A DNA stretch of 64,000 bases, from contig NZ_BKZV01000001.1 in the NCBI RefSeq assembly GCF_008974285.1, positions 1 through 64,000 of the forward strand. The letters run 5' to 3'. The DNA comes from Thermogemmatispora aurantia. GTDB taxonomy: Bacteria > Chloroflexota > Ktedonobacteria > Ktedonobacterales > Ktedonobacteraceae. Of this stretch, positions 19,155 to 28,642 are shown piece by piece. Made by a program: the position numbers and the translations under genes. The notes below the pieces were generated by a model. The model was not told the origin of the DNA, searched no databases, and saw only the letters and a program-made list of their open reading frames with translations. How positions within the stretch are numbered: the first letter of the stretch is position 1; each line of letters starts with the position of its first letter.

Positions 19155-20204
19155 TCAGGCTGCCGGTGCCGGTAAGGGAAGAATGGCCTCAACACGCGTC
19201 CCTTGACCCGGGCGCGCATCAATAGACAGCCTACCGCCGAGGAGAGCAGCGCGCTCCCGCATACTCACCAGGCCCAGTCCGTTGCTGCGCAGCCCTGGAT
19301 CATACCCTGAGCCATCATCTTGAATACAGAGATGAATAGCGGCAGGGGCCAGCCAGAGTGAGAGCTGCGCCCGGCTGGCGCGCGCGTGACGAGCCACGTT
19401 GGTGAGTGCCTCCTGGGCAATCCGAAAGAGAGTGGTCTCATAGAGGGGAGGCAAGCACTGCCAGAGCGGCTGCTCTTCTATGGTCAGTTCAACTGGAAGG
19501 CAAAAACGCTGACGGCTATCCTCAGCCAGCCAGCGCAAGGCCGCAACCAGCCCCAGATCATCGAGCACGGGCGGGCGCAGTCGCTGTGAGAGCTGACGGA
19601 TTGCATCGAGCGTGCGCTGGGCCAGCTCGCTCAATTGCTGACAGTTTGTAACAAGCTGTTGGCGCGTCTCGCCAGCGATGACTCTATCAGGCAGGCTCTC
19701 TACGGTGCGCATGAGGATTTCGCAGTAGACCAGGACAGCGGTTAGATTCTGGCCGCTTTCGTCATGCAGTTCGCGCGAAACACGCCGCAACTCTTCTTCT
19801 CTGGCTTGCAAAATGAGCGCCGATTGCTGATGGCGCAGCTCCTCCAGCCGGTCCAGCATCGCATTGAAGGCTGCAGCGAGCTGCCCCACTTCGGAATCCG
19901 TAGCAGCCGGCTCGGCCCGAGCTTCGGTCTGGCCTGCACTGATGCGGCGAATGACTTCTAGCAGGCGAAAGAGCGGTCTGAAGCTGGCTCGTAACAGGAA
20001 GGCATTGATGGCGATGCTGAGTAAAGTAGCCGCTACCAGAAAGGCCGTATCGATCAGAAAATGATGGGCTTCCAGAGCATGACTGGTTACCCAGAGAGCC
20101 GCTATCGCTTCCGCCAACAGTAGCAGGCTATTCGTGAGGATGACTTTCTCAAAGAGAGAGAGCCGCCAGCGCCGCAGCCATTCCCAGATGATCCGCATCG
20201 TCAT
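19155..20204 (-). CDS. Sensor histidine kinase (NarL-type, HisKA_3)
   Basis: The protein has two membrane segments near the N-terminus (ILTNSLLLLAEAIAALWV and FLVAATLLSIAINAFLL) with a short extracellular loop, so little room for a periplasmic sensor. A HAMP-like linker follows (RPLFRLLEVIRRISAG), then a HisKA_3 domain with RRVSRELHDESGQNLTA (phospho-His in ELHDE) and a HATPase domain (NVARHARAS, DDGSGYDP, GLGLVSMRERAALLGG). I chose the ATG at 20204 (MTMRIIWEW); a GTG at 20273 would add 23 residues. It is divergent from a NarL-type regulator, its obvious partner. Confidence 0.88.
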   Translation of the reverse strand: MTMRIIWEWLRRWRLSLFEKVILTNSLLLLAEAIAALWVTSHALEAHHFLIDTAFLVAATLLSIAINAFLLRASFRPLFRLLEVIRRISAGQTEARAEPAATDSEVGQLAAAFNAMLDRLEELRHQQSALILQAREEELRRVSRELHDESGQNLTAVLVYCEILMRTVESLPDRVIAGETRQQLVTNCQQLSELAQRTLDAIRQLSQRLRPPVLDDLGLVAALRWLAEDSRQRFCLPVELTIEEQPLWQCLPPLYETTLFRIAQEALTNVARHARASRAQLSLWLAPAAIHLCIQDDGSGYDPGLRSNGLGLVSMRERAALLGGRLSIDARPGQGTRVEAILPLPAPAA

Positions 20205-20376
20205 TCTCTTTCTGGCATGCTCTATGAGTGAGATAAGATAATCATGCAGAGAGATGTGAGCAGCCCGACTCACTCAGGCTGGCAATGGTTCCCCCTGGCA
20301 GATTACACTACCTAATTAATTAATATAGAACACCGAGAGACCACCGACCAGGAGGAGGGCAAGGAGGGAGAGAACT

Positions 20377-21168
20377 ATGATGGATGAGCAACCGGGCAAC
20401 ACTGGTCCTACGGCTGAGCGCACGATTAGTCTGGTGCTGGCCGACGATCACGATATTTTGCGCCAGGGACTTAAGCTTCTACTAACGCTTCAGCCGGAGA
20501 TTCGTATTGTTGGGGAGGCCAAGACTGGCACCGGGGCAGTGGAGATGGCGCGCCAACTGCGACCGGATATTGTGGTAATGGATATCACGATGCCAGAAAT
20601 GGATGGCTTAGAAGCGTGCCGCCGCATCCGCGCTGAACAGCCCGAGACACAGGTCTTGATTCTGACCATGCATGATAGCGAGGAATACTTTTTGCAGGCG
20701 TTACGAGTCGGAGCCAGCGGCTATCTGGTCAAGAAGGCGGCGCCAGCAGAGCTGCAGAGCGCGGTCCGCGCTCTGGCCGAGAACGGGGCTTTCCTCTACC
20801 CTGGCCTGGCTCGCTCGCTGATCCGCGTCTACCTGGAACACTACACGGTACAGCAAGAGCGCCAGGCTCAGGAAAGCGACCAGCCCGCTCACGAGTCGCA
20901 GCATGGTGCAGAGGCGGAGAAGCTGGCCGATGAGCTGCGTGTGCTCAGTCCGCGCGAGCTGGAGGTCTTGACTCTGGTCGCCGAGGGCTACACCAGCCAG
21001 GAGATCGCCAACCGGCTCGTCCTGAGCGTCAAAACCGTGCAGGCTCACCGTGCCAATATTATGGAGAAGCTTGGACTGCACGATATCCCACACCTGGTAC
21101 GCTTCGCCATCCGCCACGGTCTGATTTCTCCCGACGATGGCCCGCCCGGCCCACGCCCTCGCTTTTAA
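20377..21168 (+). CDS. NarL-family response regulator
   Basis: The protein has a complete receiver: LVLADDHDILRQG (acidic pocket), DIVVMDITMPEMDG (phosphoacceptor Asp), LTMHD, and GYLVKKA (conserved Lys). The LuxR HTH runs from RVLSPRELEVLTLVAEGYTSQEIAN to VKTVQAHRANIMEKLG. A hydrophilic linker of about 40 residues between them is longer than usual. GGAGGG precedes the ATG. It is divergently paired with the histidine kinase at 19155-20204. A perfect palindrome TAATTAATTA (20313-20322) in the gap is a candidate binding site, but its function is untested. Confidence 0.93.
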   Translation: MMDEQPGNTGPTAERTISLVLADDHDILRQGLKLLLTLQPEIRIVGEAKTGTGAVEMARQLRPDIVVMDITMPEMDGLEACRRIRAEQPETQVLILTMHDSEEYFLQALRVGASGYLVKKAAPAELQSAVRALAENGAFLYPGLARSLIRVYLEHYTVQQERQAQESDQPAHESQHGAEAEKLADELRVLSPRELEVLTLVAEGYTSQEIANRLVLSVKTVQAHRANIMEKLGLHDIPHLVRFAIRHGLISPDDGPPGPRPRF

Positions 21169-21186
21169 CCAGCCAGCCATTCAGGA

Positions 21187-23877
21187 TTAGGAAGCAGCCG
21201 CCGTCTCGCCTGCCAGATCCATCAGCAGGCGGGCAATGAGAGCCGTCCAGCCGGTCTGATGGCTGGCACCCAGGCCGCGCCCTGTCTCTCCATCGAAGTA
21301 TTCGTAAAAGAGGATCAGATCACGCCAATATGGGTCGCTCAGAAAGCGCTGCTGCTCTCCACACCAGGCAACCTTGCCTTGCTCGTCGGGCAGGAAAAGA
21401 CGGCAAAGACGCCTCGTCAGCTCCTGAGCTACTTGCGCCAGCGTCAGCTGTTTTCCTGAGCCAGTGGGGCACTCGACCAGAAGGCTCGTCCCATAGAAGC
21501 GATGATAGCGCTCCAGGGCTTCGATCAGCAGATAGTTGAGCGGGAACCAGATAGGACCGCGCCAGTTGGAGTTACCGCCAAAGAGGCCGCTGCGCGATTC
21601 TGCCGGCTCGTAGTCAATGCTGAGCCGTTGACCGTCGAGCACGATGGTGTAGGGGTGGTCACGGTAGTAGCGCGAGAGCGAGCGAACGCCATAGGGAGAG
21701 AGAAACTCGTCTTCATCCAGAAGATAGCGCAGGACACGCAGCAGGCGCTCGCGCGAAGGGATGGCCAGGAGCCGATGCGTTTCAGAGTGCTGACCACCTC
21801 CCTGCAGATAGGAGATGTGGCGGGCGAGATCGGGCCGATTCTCCAGAAACCAGCGCAGGCGCTTTGTGAAGCCGGGCAGGGCTGTGAGCCGCTCGTCATC
21901 CAGGATGTCGACTGCCAACAGGGGAATGATGCCGACCGCCGAGCGCACCCGCAGGGGGAAGCTGCGCCCATCGATGAGGAGCTGATCATAGTAGAAGCCA
22001 TCTGCTTCATCCCACATCCCATTTCCGCCCAGGGCGTTCATGGCATCCACAATGGCAATGAAGTGCTCGAAAAACTTGGAGGCAACATCCTCGTAGGTGT
22101 GGTCCTCATGGGCCAGCTCTAGAGCAATAGCCAGCATCGTCAGGCAGTAGAAGGCCATCCAGGCAGTGCCATCGGCCTGCTCAAGTTGCTCGCCTCCGGG
22201 GAGGGGACGCGAACGGTCAAAGAGACCAATGTTGTCCAGCCCCAAGAAGCCGCCACTAAAGAGATGCCTGCCGGCCACATCTTTGCGGTTGACCCACCAG
22301 GTGAAATTGATAAGTAGCTTGTGAAAGGTGCGGGCCAGAAACTGGAGGTCACGGGAGCCGCGCGCTGCAGTCATCTTGTAGACTCTCCAGCAAGCCCAGG
22401 CATGAACCGGCGGATTGGCGTCTGAGAAGGCGAACTCATAGGCCGGAAGCTGCCCATTGGGATGCATGTACCATTCGCGCAAGAGCAGGATTAGCTGCTG
22501 CTTGGCGAAGTCGGGGTCAAGGCTGGCAAAGGCGACAGCGTGAAATGCCAGATCCCAGGCAGCATACCAGGGATATTCCCATTTGTCAGGTACAGAGAGA
22601 ATATCACGATTGAAGAGATGCTTCCAGTCGTGATTGCGCCCACAGAGGCGAGAAGAAGGTGGTGGAGGCTGCGTCGGATCGCCCTTGAGCCAGGTGGCTA
22701 CGTCATAGTTGTAGAACTGACGATTCCAGAGGAGGCCGGCGTTGGCCTGGCGAATCACACGCTGCGCCTGCTCCGGAAGCGCAGACGGAATGCGCGCCGC
22801 ATAGAAGGCATCAGCCTCTTGCCGACGCTGGACGAAGAGGGCCGAGAAGCGTTCCCCGAAAGGGGCAGAGGGCGTCTCGCTCTCAGCGAAGAGGCGCAGA
22901 TGCAGCTTGCACTCCTGAGCGGTGGGCAACGTGAGCACATAGTAAAAGGCGGCCTTCGTTCCCTCCTGGGCTGGATTGACCGCTTCCTGACGTCCCTCGA
23001 CCACATAGGCGTGGAAGGCATCCTTGACATAAGGAGTGGCATTGCTCACCCCAAAGAGGCGCAGGAAATTGGTTTCGTTCTCTGTGAAGAGCAGCCGCGG
23101 CGCCGGCAGGTCCGAGCGTTGCTCGGCCAGCAGCCAGAAACGGCCCAGTGAGGCATGTTCGGCCAGTAGGGCCTGTCCGTTGGGGGTACTCAGACGTGGT
23201 TTTGTCCAGTAATCTTCACCATGCTGGCCCCAAATCCAGGTGTTGCGAAACCAGAGCGTGGGCAGGAGATGCAGTGTGGCCGTTTCGGGGCCACGGTTAG
23301 CCACAGTCAGGCGGATCAAGATATCATTCGGGGAGGCTTTGGCGTATTCGACCGTGAGGTCGAAGTAGCGATCCTCGTCGAAGACACCTGTATCAAGTAG
23401 CTCGTACTCTGGCTCAGTCCGCGAGCGTCGGCGATTTTCTTCGACGAGGCGCGCGTAGGGATAGGCCCGCTGCGGATATTTATAGAGGGCGCGCAGGTAG
23501 GCCGAGCTGGGCACAGCGTCGAGGTAGAAATAGTATTCTTTGACATCTTCGCCATGATTGCCTTCGGCATTGGTCAGCCCAAAGAGCCGTTCCTTGAGAA
23601 TCGGGTCCTGGCCGTTCCACAGGGCCACAGCAAAGCAGAGCCGGCACTCACGATCACAGATGCCAAGCAATCCATCCTCGCCCCAGCGATAGACGCGGCT
23701 ACGTGCGTGATCGTGGGGAAAATAGTCCCAGCAGTTTCCATCGGGGGAATAGTCTTCGCGCACCGTCCCCCATTGGCGTTCGGCCAGATAGGGACCCCAG
23801 CGCTCCCAATTGCGTTCATGGCTCATGGCCTCACGTAAACGTACCTCTTCCGCCTGAGCAGACGTCTCCTCGTCCAT
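21187..23877 (-). CDS. GH63/MGH1-like glycoside hydrolase
   Basis: This 896-residue cytoplasmic protein belongs to the GH63-like (alpha/alpha)6-barrel hydrolases. The C-terminal barrel is recognisable: FNRDILSVPDKWEYPWYAAWDLAFH, MHPNGQLPAYEF, HAWACWRVYKM, the GFLGLDNIGLFDRS loop and, late, NSNWRGPIWFPLNYLLIEAL and LIARLLMDL. The first 400 residues form a beta-sandwich-like region (VANRGPETATLHLLPTLW) typical of this family. Bacterial members split alpha-glucosides, mannosylglycerate or glucosylglycerate; I cannot choose. AAGGAG lies upstream of the ATG. The gene ends 18 bases from the convergent response regulator. Confidence 0.85.
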   Translation of the reverse strand: MDEETSAQAEEVRLREAMSHERNWERWGPYLAERQWGTVREDYSPDGNCWDYFPHDHARSRVYRWGEDGLLGICDRECRLCFAVALWNGQDPILKERLFGLTNAEGNHGEDVKEYYFYLDAVPSSAYLRALYKYPQRAYPYARLVEENRRRSRTEPEYELLDTGVFDEDRYFDLTVEYAKASPNDILIRLTVANRGPETATLHLLPTLWFRNTWIWGQHGEDYWTKPRLSTPNGQALLAEHASLGRFWLLAEQRSDLPAPRLLFTENETNFLRLFGVSNATPYVKDAFHAYVVEGRQEAVNPAQEGTKAAFYYVLTLPTAQECKLHLRLFAESETPSAPFGERFSALFVQRRQEADAFYAARIPSALPEQAQRVIRQANAGLLWNRQFYNYDVATWLKGDPTQPPPPSSRLCGRNHDWKHLFNRDILSVPDKWEYPWYAAWDLAFHAVAFASLDPDFAKQQLILLLREWYMHPNGQLPAYEFAFSDANPPVHAWACWRVYKMTAARGSRDLQFLARTFHKLLINFTWWVNRKDVAGRHLFSGGFLGLDNIGLFDRSRPLPGGEQLEQADGTAWMAFYCLTMLAIALELAHEDHTYEDVASKFFEHFIAIVDAMNALGGNGMWDEADGFYYDQLLIDGRSFPLRVRSAVGIIPLLAVDILDDERLTALPGFTKRLRWFLENRPDLARHISYLQGGGQHSETHRLLAIPSRERLLRVLRYLLDEDEFLSPYGVRSLSRYYRDHPYTIVLDGQRLSIDYEPAESRSGLFGGNSNWRGPIWFPLNYLLIEALERYHRFYGTSLLVECPTGSGKQLTLAQVAQELTRRLCRLFLPDEQGKVAWCGEQQRFLSDPYWRDLILFYEYFDGETGRGLGASHQTGWTALIARLLMDLAGETAAAS

Positions 23878-24187
23878 GCAGAGATGACTCCTTCCGTTTT
23901 TCGATCTCGCATTGCCAGCCCGTCTGGTCTGGCCGGTGATGGGCCTGCCTAGACCCCAGACTGGCCGTCTGTTTATAGAACGGCTGACAGCTCTCTATCG
24001 CAGCAAAGCGCTCCTCGCCGGTCCACTGGCATGGGGGGAAAAGGTCAGCGTCCATTCGCTGCTTAGCCACTTCCACCTCATCAAGTCTTCTGTGCATTGC
24101 TGCGAGTCACCTGGCCTGCGCCTAGGCCGAGCCACAGGAGAGATGATACACTAATACTACAAACACGTAGACAGGCTGGAGGCATGC
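23878..24187. other. Divergent intergenic region, no gene seen
   Basis: The 310 bases separate the divergent glycosidase and thiolase-like genes. Near the latter, GATGATACACTAATACT (about 24140-24156) is AT-rich and may include a -10. No repeat or hairpin of note was found. Confidence 0.35.
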
Positions 24188-25351
24188 ATGTCCAGAGTAT
24201 TCGCGCCGCGTAGTCCGCGCGCTGCCATTGTCGGCGTTGCCGAGTCCGACCTGGGCTACACCCCTCATAGGACCGTCCTGCAACTGCAAGCCCAGGCGGC
24301 CCGCGCCGCCCTCGAAGATGCTGGTTTTAGCTTTGACGAGGTCGACGCCCTCTTCTGCGCCGGCAATTGGTCCTGGTCTCCCACCCTGACCCTGGCCGAG
24401 TATCTCGGCCTCAGACCGCGCTATAGCGACTCTACCAACATCGGCGGTTCTTCGTTCGAGGCTCACATCGAGCACGCTGTGGCAGCCATCGAAGCCGGCC
24501 TCATCGAGGTGGCCCTCATCGTCTATGGCAGCACCCAGCGCTCGGATCGTTCCCGCGGGCGGGTCAGTCCGACATACCGTCTCACAGAACAGTTCGAAGG
24601 GCCGTTTGGACTACCCACGCCAGTAGGGGCCTATGCCCTGGCCGCCATGCGCCATATGCACCAATTCGGCACGACCAGCGAGCAACTGGCGGAGGTAGCA
24701 GTGGCGACACGCAAGTGGGCCATGCTCAACGAGAAGGCCATGATGCGCGATCCCATCACGATCGAGGATGTGCTCACTTCGCGCTGGATCGCCGAACCCC
24801 TGCATCTGCTCGATTGCTGTCTCGTCACCGATGGCGGCGGAGCCGTAGTGCTGGCCTCAGCCCAGCGAGCACGCCAGGCCCGCAAGCCTCCGGTCTGGGT
24901 ACTGGGACACGGAGAAGCCCACACCCATGCCACGATCGCCAACATGCCTGATCTGGCCGTTCATCAGGCAGCCATTGCCTCGGGCCAGACGGCCTTTGCA
25001 ATGGCCGGTCTGCGGCCCGAAGAGATCGACGTTGTGGAAATTTACGATTCTTTCACCATCACGGTCATCATGACTCTGGAGGCCCTCGGCTTTTGCCCGC
25101 TCGGTGAAGGAGGAGCCTTCGTCAGTGGTCAACGCACCGCTCCGGGCGGCCCATTCCCGATGAATACCAATGGTGGTGGCCTCTCCTACTGCCATCCTGG
25201 CATGTACGGCATTTTTCTGCTGATCGAGGCCACGCGCCAATTGCGCGGCGAGTGTGGCCCGCGGCAGGTCTCCGGAGCCCGCCTTGCCCTGGCCCACGGC
25301 ACTGGCGGCGTTCTCTCTTCAGCGGCCACCGTTCTACTTGGCAAAGATTGA
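24188..25351 (+). CDS. Thiolase-fold protein, Ltp2-like, lacking the nucleophilic Cys
   Basis: The protein has the thiolase fold of the SCP-x/Ltp type (AAIVGVAESDLG start, AARAALEDAG, VTDGGGAVVLAS, C-terminal NTNGGGLSYCHPGMYG and LAHGTGGV). At the position where thiolases carry the acylated Cys the sequence reads NIGGSSFEAHIEHA, so residues 88-89 are Ser. Tyr286 (EIYDSFT), His336 and Tyr340 (HPGMYG) are present. Ltp2-type aldolases likewise work with Tyr residues and a DUF35 partner, rather than by thiolysis. The next gene encodes a DUF35 protein 15 bases downstream. GGAGG lies before ATG. I infer an aldolase or condensing role on an acyl-CoA; a non-catalytic role is possible. Confidence 0.85.
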   Translation: MSRVFAPRSPRAAIVGVAESDLGYTPHRTVLQLQAQAARAALEDAGFSFDEVDALFCAGNWSWSPTLTLAEYLGLRPRYSDSTNIGGSSFEAHIEHAVAAIEAGLIEVALIVYGSTQRSDRSRGRVSPTYRLTEQFEGPFGLPTPVGAYALAAMRHMHQFGTTSEQLAEVAVATRKWAMLNEKAMMRDPITIEDVLTSRWIAEPLHLLDCCLVTDGGGAVVLASAQRARQARKPPVWVLGHGEAHTHATIANMPDLAVHQAAIASGQTAFAMAGLRPEEIDVVEIYDSFTITVIMTLEALGFCPLGEGGAFVSGQRTAPGGPFPMNTNGGGLSYCHPGMYGIFLLIEATRQLRGECGPRQVSGARLALAHGTGGVLSSAATVLLGKD

Positions 25352-25366
25352 AAGAGAGCATGCAGT

Positions 25367-25777
25367 ATGAGCGAGGAAGCAAACTACGCCCTCCCCCAAA
25401 GCGATCCCGAGTCAGCTCCTTACTGGGAAGGCATTCAGCAGGGGGAGCTACGCATCCAACGTTGCGCAGCCTGCCAACGCCACGTTTTCTATCCACGCAC
25501 TCTATGCCCGTACTGTCACAGCGACCAGCTCGCGTGGGTCAGCGCCTCGGGCCGCGGGACCATCTATTCGTATACAGTCGTCCACCGCGCTTTCGGCCCC
25601 TTCGCCGCCGAGGCCCCTTTCATCATCGCCATCGTCGAGCTGGAGGAGGGTGTGCGCCTGATGACCCGCCTGATCGATGCGCCGCGCGAGCGCGTGCGCA
25701 TTGGCGCTGCGGTTCAGGTCAGTTTTGAACAAGTGAGCGGGCGCCCACCACTGCCCTTTTTCCGCCTGGCAGAATAG
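25367..25777 (+). CDS. DUF35 Zn-ribbon/OB-fold acyl-CoA-associated protein
   Basis: The 136-residue protein has a rubredoxin-like zinc ribbon (Cys33-x2-Cys36 and Cys47-x2-Cys50 in QRCAACQRH and TLCPYCHS) followed by an OB-fold (GRGTIYSYTVVHRAFGPF, then PFIIAIVELEEGVRLM). DUF35 proteins form complexes with thiolase-fold partners and bind acyl-CoA. It follows the thiolase-like gene at 24188-25351 by 15 bases and probably forms a complex with its product. An ADP-forming ligase begins 146 bases on. Confidence 0.92.
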   Translation: MSEEANYALPQSDPESAPYWEGIQQGELRIQRCAACQRHVFYPRTLCPYCHSDQLAWVSASGRGTIYSYTVVHRAFGPFAAEAPFIIAIVELEEGVRLMTRLIDAPRERVRIGAAVQVSFEQVSGRPPLPFFRLAE

Positions 25778-25923
25778 CTCGCGTGAGCAGTCTGTCCAGC
25801 TAGAGGCCAGCATGACCAGCGGGGCGCTCAGGCAGCAAGCGGCTAGAGGCTGCTGCTGTCAATAGCCCCCTGTGGTAGTTGTCGAACCGTTGCAATGTCG
25901 CATCCCATAAAGGATGAAGGCCT

Positions 25924-28083
25924 ATGGAGCAGGAGAAACCCATTGCAGCAGAGCGGCTGAAAGCGTTTTTTCACCCGCGCAGCATCGCTGTGGTCGGGGC
26001 CAGCGACGAGGCGCGCTGGTCGACCTATCTCGTGCAAAACCTCAAAGCAAGCAACTTCTCTGGCCCACTCTACCTGATCAATCCACGGCGTTCCTCTGTT
26101 CACGGTCAGGCCACCCTGCCGACGCTGAGCGCCCTGCCGGAGGCGGCGGACCTAGCCTTTGTCATGGTGCCGACGCCCCAGGTGCTGCCAGTGGTCGCTG
26201 AGGGAGCAGCGCGTGGCGTGCGCCATTTTGTGGTACTCACAGCTGGCTTCCGCGAGACCGGCCCCCAGGGAGAAGAGCGAGAGCGGGAGCTGCTGGCCTT
26301 TGCCCAGGCCCATGATCTGCTGATCCTGGGACCGAATGGGAACGGCTTCATCAACGCGACCGCTGGCATCACCCCTTATGGATTGCCCATCAATTTTCCC
26401 CTGCGCAGCGGGCCAGTGGCCGTGGTGCTCCAGAGTGGAGCGCTGGCCAGCGCCGTACTCGCCTTTGCCCAGGCCCATGCTATCGGCCTGAGTCTTCTGG
26501 TCTCGCTGGGTAACGAGGGGATGATCAGCCTTTGCGATGTGCTTGAGTACCTGCTGGCCGACTCGACCACACGAGCCGTGGCGCTCTTCCTCGAAAGCAT
26601 TCGTCAGCCGGAGACACTGCGCCAGCTCGCAGCCCGGGCACAAGCCCGGCACTGTGCACTGGTCGCGCTCAAAGTTGGTCGAAGCGAGGCAGGTTCACGA
26701 GCTGCCGCTGCCCACACAGGGGCTTTGGTCGGAGATGCGGCGGTTAATGCCGCTGCTCTGCGCCAACTGGGCATCATCAGCGTCTCCTCACTGGAGGATC
26801 TGCTAACGACCACTGCGCTCGCCGCCTATTACGGTCCGTTACCGGGCCGACGCCTGGGCGCAGTCACACCCTCGGGTGGCGCCTGCGACCTGATCGCCGA
26901 TCGCGCCCAGGATGAGGGCTTGCTCCTACCCGAGCTAAGCGACAGGACACGCGAGCGACTGCAGGCAGTGCTGCCCCCATTTGCCACTCCCCACAATCCG
27001 CTCGATGTGACCGGCTATGTGGTTGTCGATAGCACCCTCCAACAGCAGGCCCTGGCCATCGTGCGCGAAGACCCTCAGCTTGACTTCTTGCTCAACGTGG
27101 TGAGCATCGACGGCCTGCGCCGTTCTACCCCCGAGGGACTGCAAGCCCTCTACAATCAGTATGAGCGCCTGGCTGATCTGGTCCATACCTCACCACGCCC
27201 CATCCTCCTGGTCTCTAATACCTGTGTCGACCTGCCAGCAGCGCTGCTGCCAATCGTTGAGCGCACCGGCCTCCATATTATTGCTGGCCTCGAACATGGT
27301 CTGCGCGCCTTGGGTCGGTTGCTCTGGTGGTCAGAGCAGCTCAGCCAATCACAGCAACCAGAGGCAGAGGAACCACACTCAGAGCCGCTGCTGGCCCTGG
27401 ATAGGACCGTGCTCACAGCTTCTGGCACAGGCAGCTGGTCAGAGGTTCAAACGCGCGCTCTCCTGGAGCAGGCCGGTATCCCGCTCGTACCAGCCCAACT
27501 GACGCACTCTGTCTCCGAAGCCCTGGCCGCCGCTCGTCACTACGGCTTTCCGGTGGCACTGAAGATCCAGTCGCCCGCGATACTGCACAAAAGCGACATC
27601 GGCGGCGTTGCTCTGAACCTCAGCAGCGAAGAGGAGGTCACAAGGGCCTTTAACCGACTTCTGACAGCCGCTCGTCAGCATGCGCCCGCGAGCGCGATTG
27701 AGGGCATCCTCGTCAGCCCCATGCGCCAGGAGGGACACGAACTGCTGGTCAGTATTCTCGCCGACCAGGTCTGGGGCCTTACCCTGACCATCGGCCTCGG
27801 CGGTCTATGGACCGAGGTGCTCCACGATATCACGTTGCGTCCGCTGCCCATCAACCGTCGTGAGATTCGGGCCATGCTCGCAGAGCTACGCGGCTTCCCG
27901 CTACTGCGCGGCCTCCGCAACCAACCAGGCGTCAACCTGGAGCGCCTGAGCGCCGTGATCTCTCAGATCGCGCTGCTGGCCCAGGCGCTGGCCCCACACT
28001 TGGAAGTGCTGGAGATCAATCCCTTGCTGGTCAACGGCGACCAGGTGGAGGTGCTCGATGCCCTGCTCATCTGGCGCCACTAA
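25924..28083 (+). CDS. ADP-forming acyl-CoA synthetase (acetate-CoA ligase-like)
   Basis: The 719-residue protein is a fused ADP-forming acyl-CoA synthetase, which reversibly couples acyl-CoA with ATP formation. The N-terminal CoA-binding domain contains RSIAVVGASDEARWSTYLVQN; the middle ligase domain has the phosphohistidine block AAAAHTGALVGD (His264); the C-terminal ATP-grasp domain has FPVALKIQSPAILHKSDIGG. All domains are present and full length. An AAGG precedes ATG. It lies downstream of the thiolase-like/DUF35 pair and upstream of a MaoC hydratase, 100 bases away, so it may supply or consume the CoA ester used there. Acyl substrate is unknown. Confidence 0.93.
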   Translation: MEQEKPIAAERLKAFFHPRSIAVVGASDEARWSTYLVQNLKASNFSGPLYLINPRRSSVHGQATLPTLSALPEAADLAFVMVPTPQVLPVVAEGAARGVRHFVVLTAGFRETGPQGEERERELLAFAQAHDLLILGPNGNGFINATAGITPYGLPINFPLRSGPVAVVLQSGALASAVLAFAQAHAIGLSLLVSLGNEGMISLCDVLEYLLADSTTRAVALFLESIRQPETLRQLAARAQARHCALVALKVGRSEAGSRAAAAHTGALVGDAAVNAAALRQLGIISVSSLEDLLTTTALAAYYGPLPGRRLGAVTPSGGACDLIADRAQDEGLLLPELSDRTRERLQAVLPPFATPHNPLDVTGYVVVDSTLQQQALAIVREDPQLDFLLNVVSIDGLRRSTPEGLQALYNQYERLADLVHTSPRPILLVSNTCVDLPAALLPIVERTGLHIIAGLEHGLRALGRLLWWSEQLSQSQQPEAEEPHSEPLLALDRTVLTASGTGSWSEVQTRALLEQAGIPLVPAQLTHSVSEALAAARHYGFPVALKIQSPAILHKSDIGGVALNLSSEEEVTRAFNRLLTAARQHAPASAIEGILVSPMRQEGHELLVSILADQVWGLTLTIGLGGLWTEVLHDITLRPLPINRREIRAMLAELRGFPLLRGLRNQPGVNLERLSAVISQIALLAQALAPHLEVLEINPLLVNGDQVEVLDALLIWRH

Positions 28084-28183
28084 CGCCACTAAGCACCGGA
28101 GAGACCACACCCATGCGCACCTCTATCTGGTTAAGCCCATTTTCTGCCCATGAGGCGGGAGAAAGGAGGAGAGCAAGACCAGT

Positions 28184-28642
28184 ATGGCTGCATCAGCAGA
28201 GTTCAAAGAGCAGGTGCGCCGCGCCTTCGCGGCCATCCAGCCCGGGCAGCGCTACGTTTTTCGCCGCACCTTTACAGAAGGGGACATGACACTATTTTGC
28301 GGCCTGACAGGGGACTATAATCCGTATCACCTGGACGAAACCTTCGCCCAGGCCAGCTGGTATGGGAGACGTATCCTCCCCGGCCTGCTCACCAGTAGCA
28401 TGATCACCCACATTGGGGGCCTGCTGGGCTTCGTGGCGACCGAAATGCATTTTCGCTACCTGAAGGCCGTTTATCCAGGAGAGACTATCACCTGCACCGT
28501 GACCTTTGTCGAGAAGGATGAAGAGCAGCGCCTCCTCTCAGCAGAGGCCAGCTTTGTGAATCAGGACGGCGTTGAGGTCCTGCAAGCCTGGTTCAAAGGC
28601 TTTCCGACCTTCATCCGCCTCCAGGCCGAACCTTCACCCTAG
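28184..28642 (+). CDS. MaoC-family (R)-specific enoyl-CoA hydratase
   Basis: This 152-residue protein is a single hot-dog hydratase of the MaoC type. The signature GDYNPYHLDE supplies the catalytic Asp44 and His49; RILPGLLTSSMITHIGG follows as in PhaJ-type enzymes. It would add water across an enoyl-CoA double bond to give a 3-hydroxyacyl-CoA, a substrate that an Ltp2-like aldolase could split. AAAGGAGGAG is upstream, at rather long distance. It ends the four-gene block from 24188; gaps of 15-150 bases make one operon possible but unproven. Confidence 0.88.
   Translation: MAASAEFKEQVRRAFAAIQPGQRYVFRRTFTEGDMTLFCGLTGDYNPYHLDETFAQASWYGRRILPGLLTSSMITHIGGLLGFVATEMHFRYLKAVYPGETITCTVTFVEKDEEQRLLSAEASFVNQDGVEVLQAWFKGFPTFIRLQAEPSP

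Noticed and set aside
18986..19222. Minus-strand frame overlapping the ends of the YtkA-like and kinase genes
   Set aside because: Antisense shadow of the YtkA-like gene without family features.
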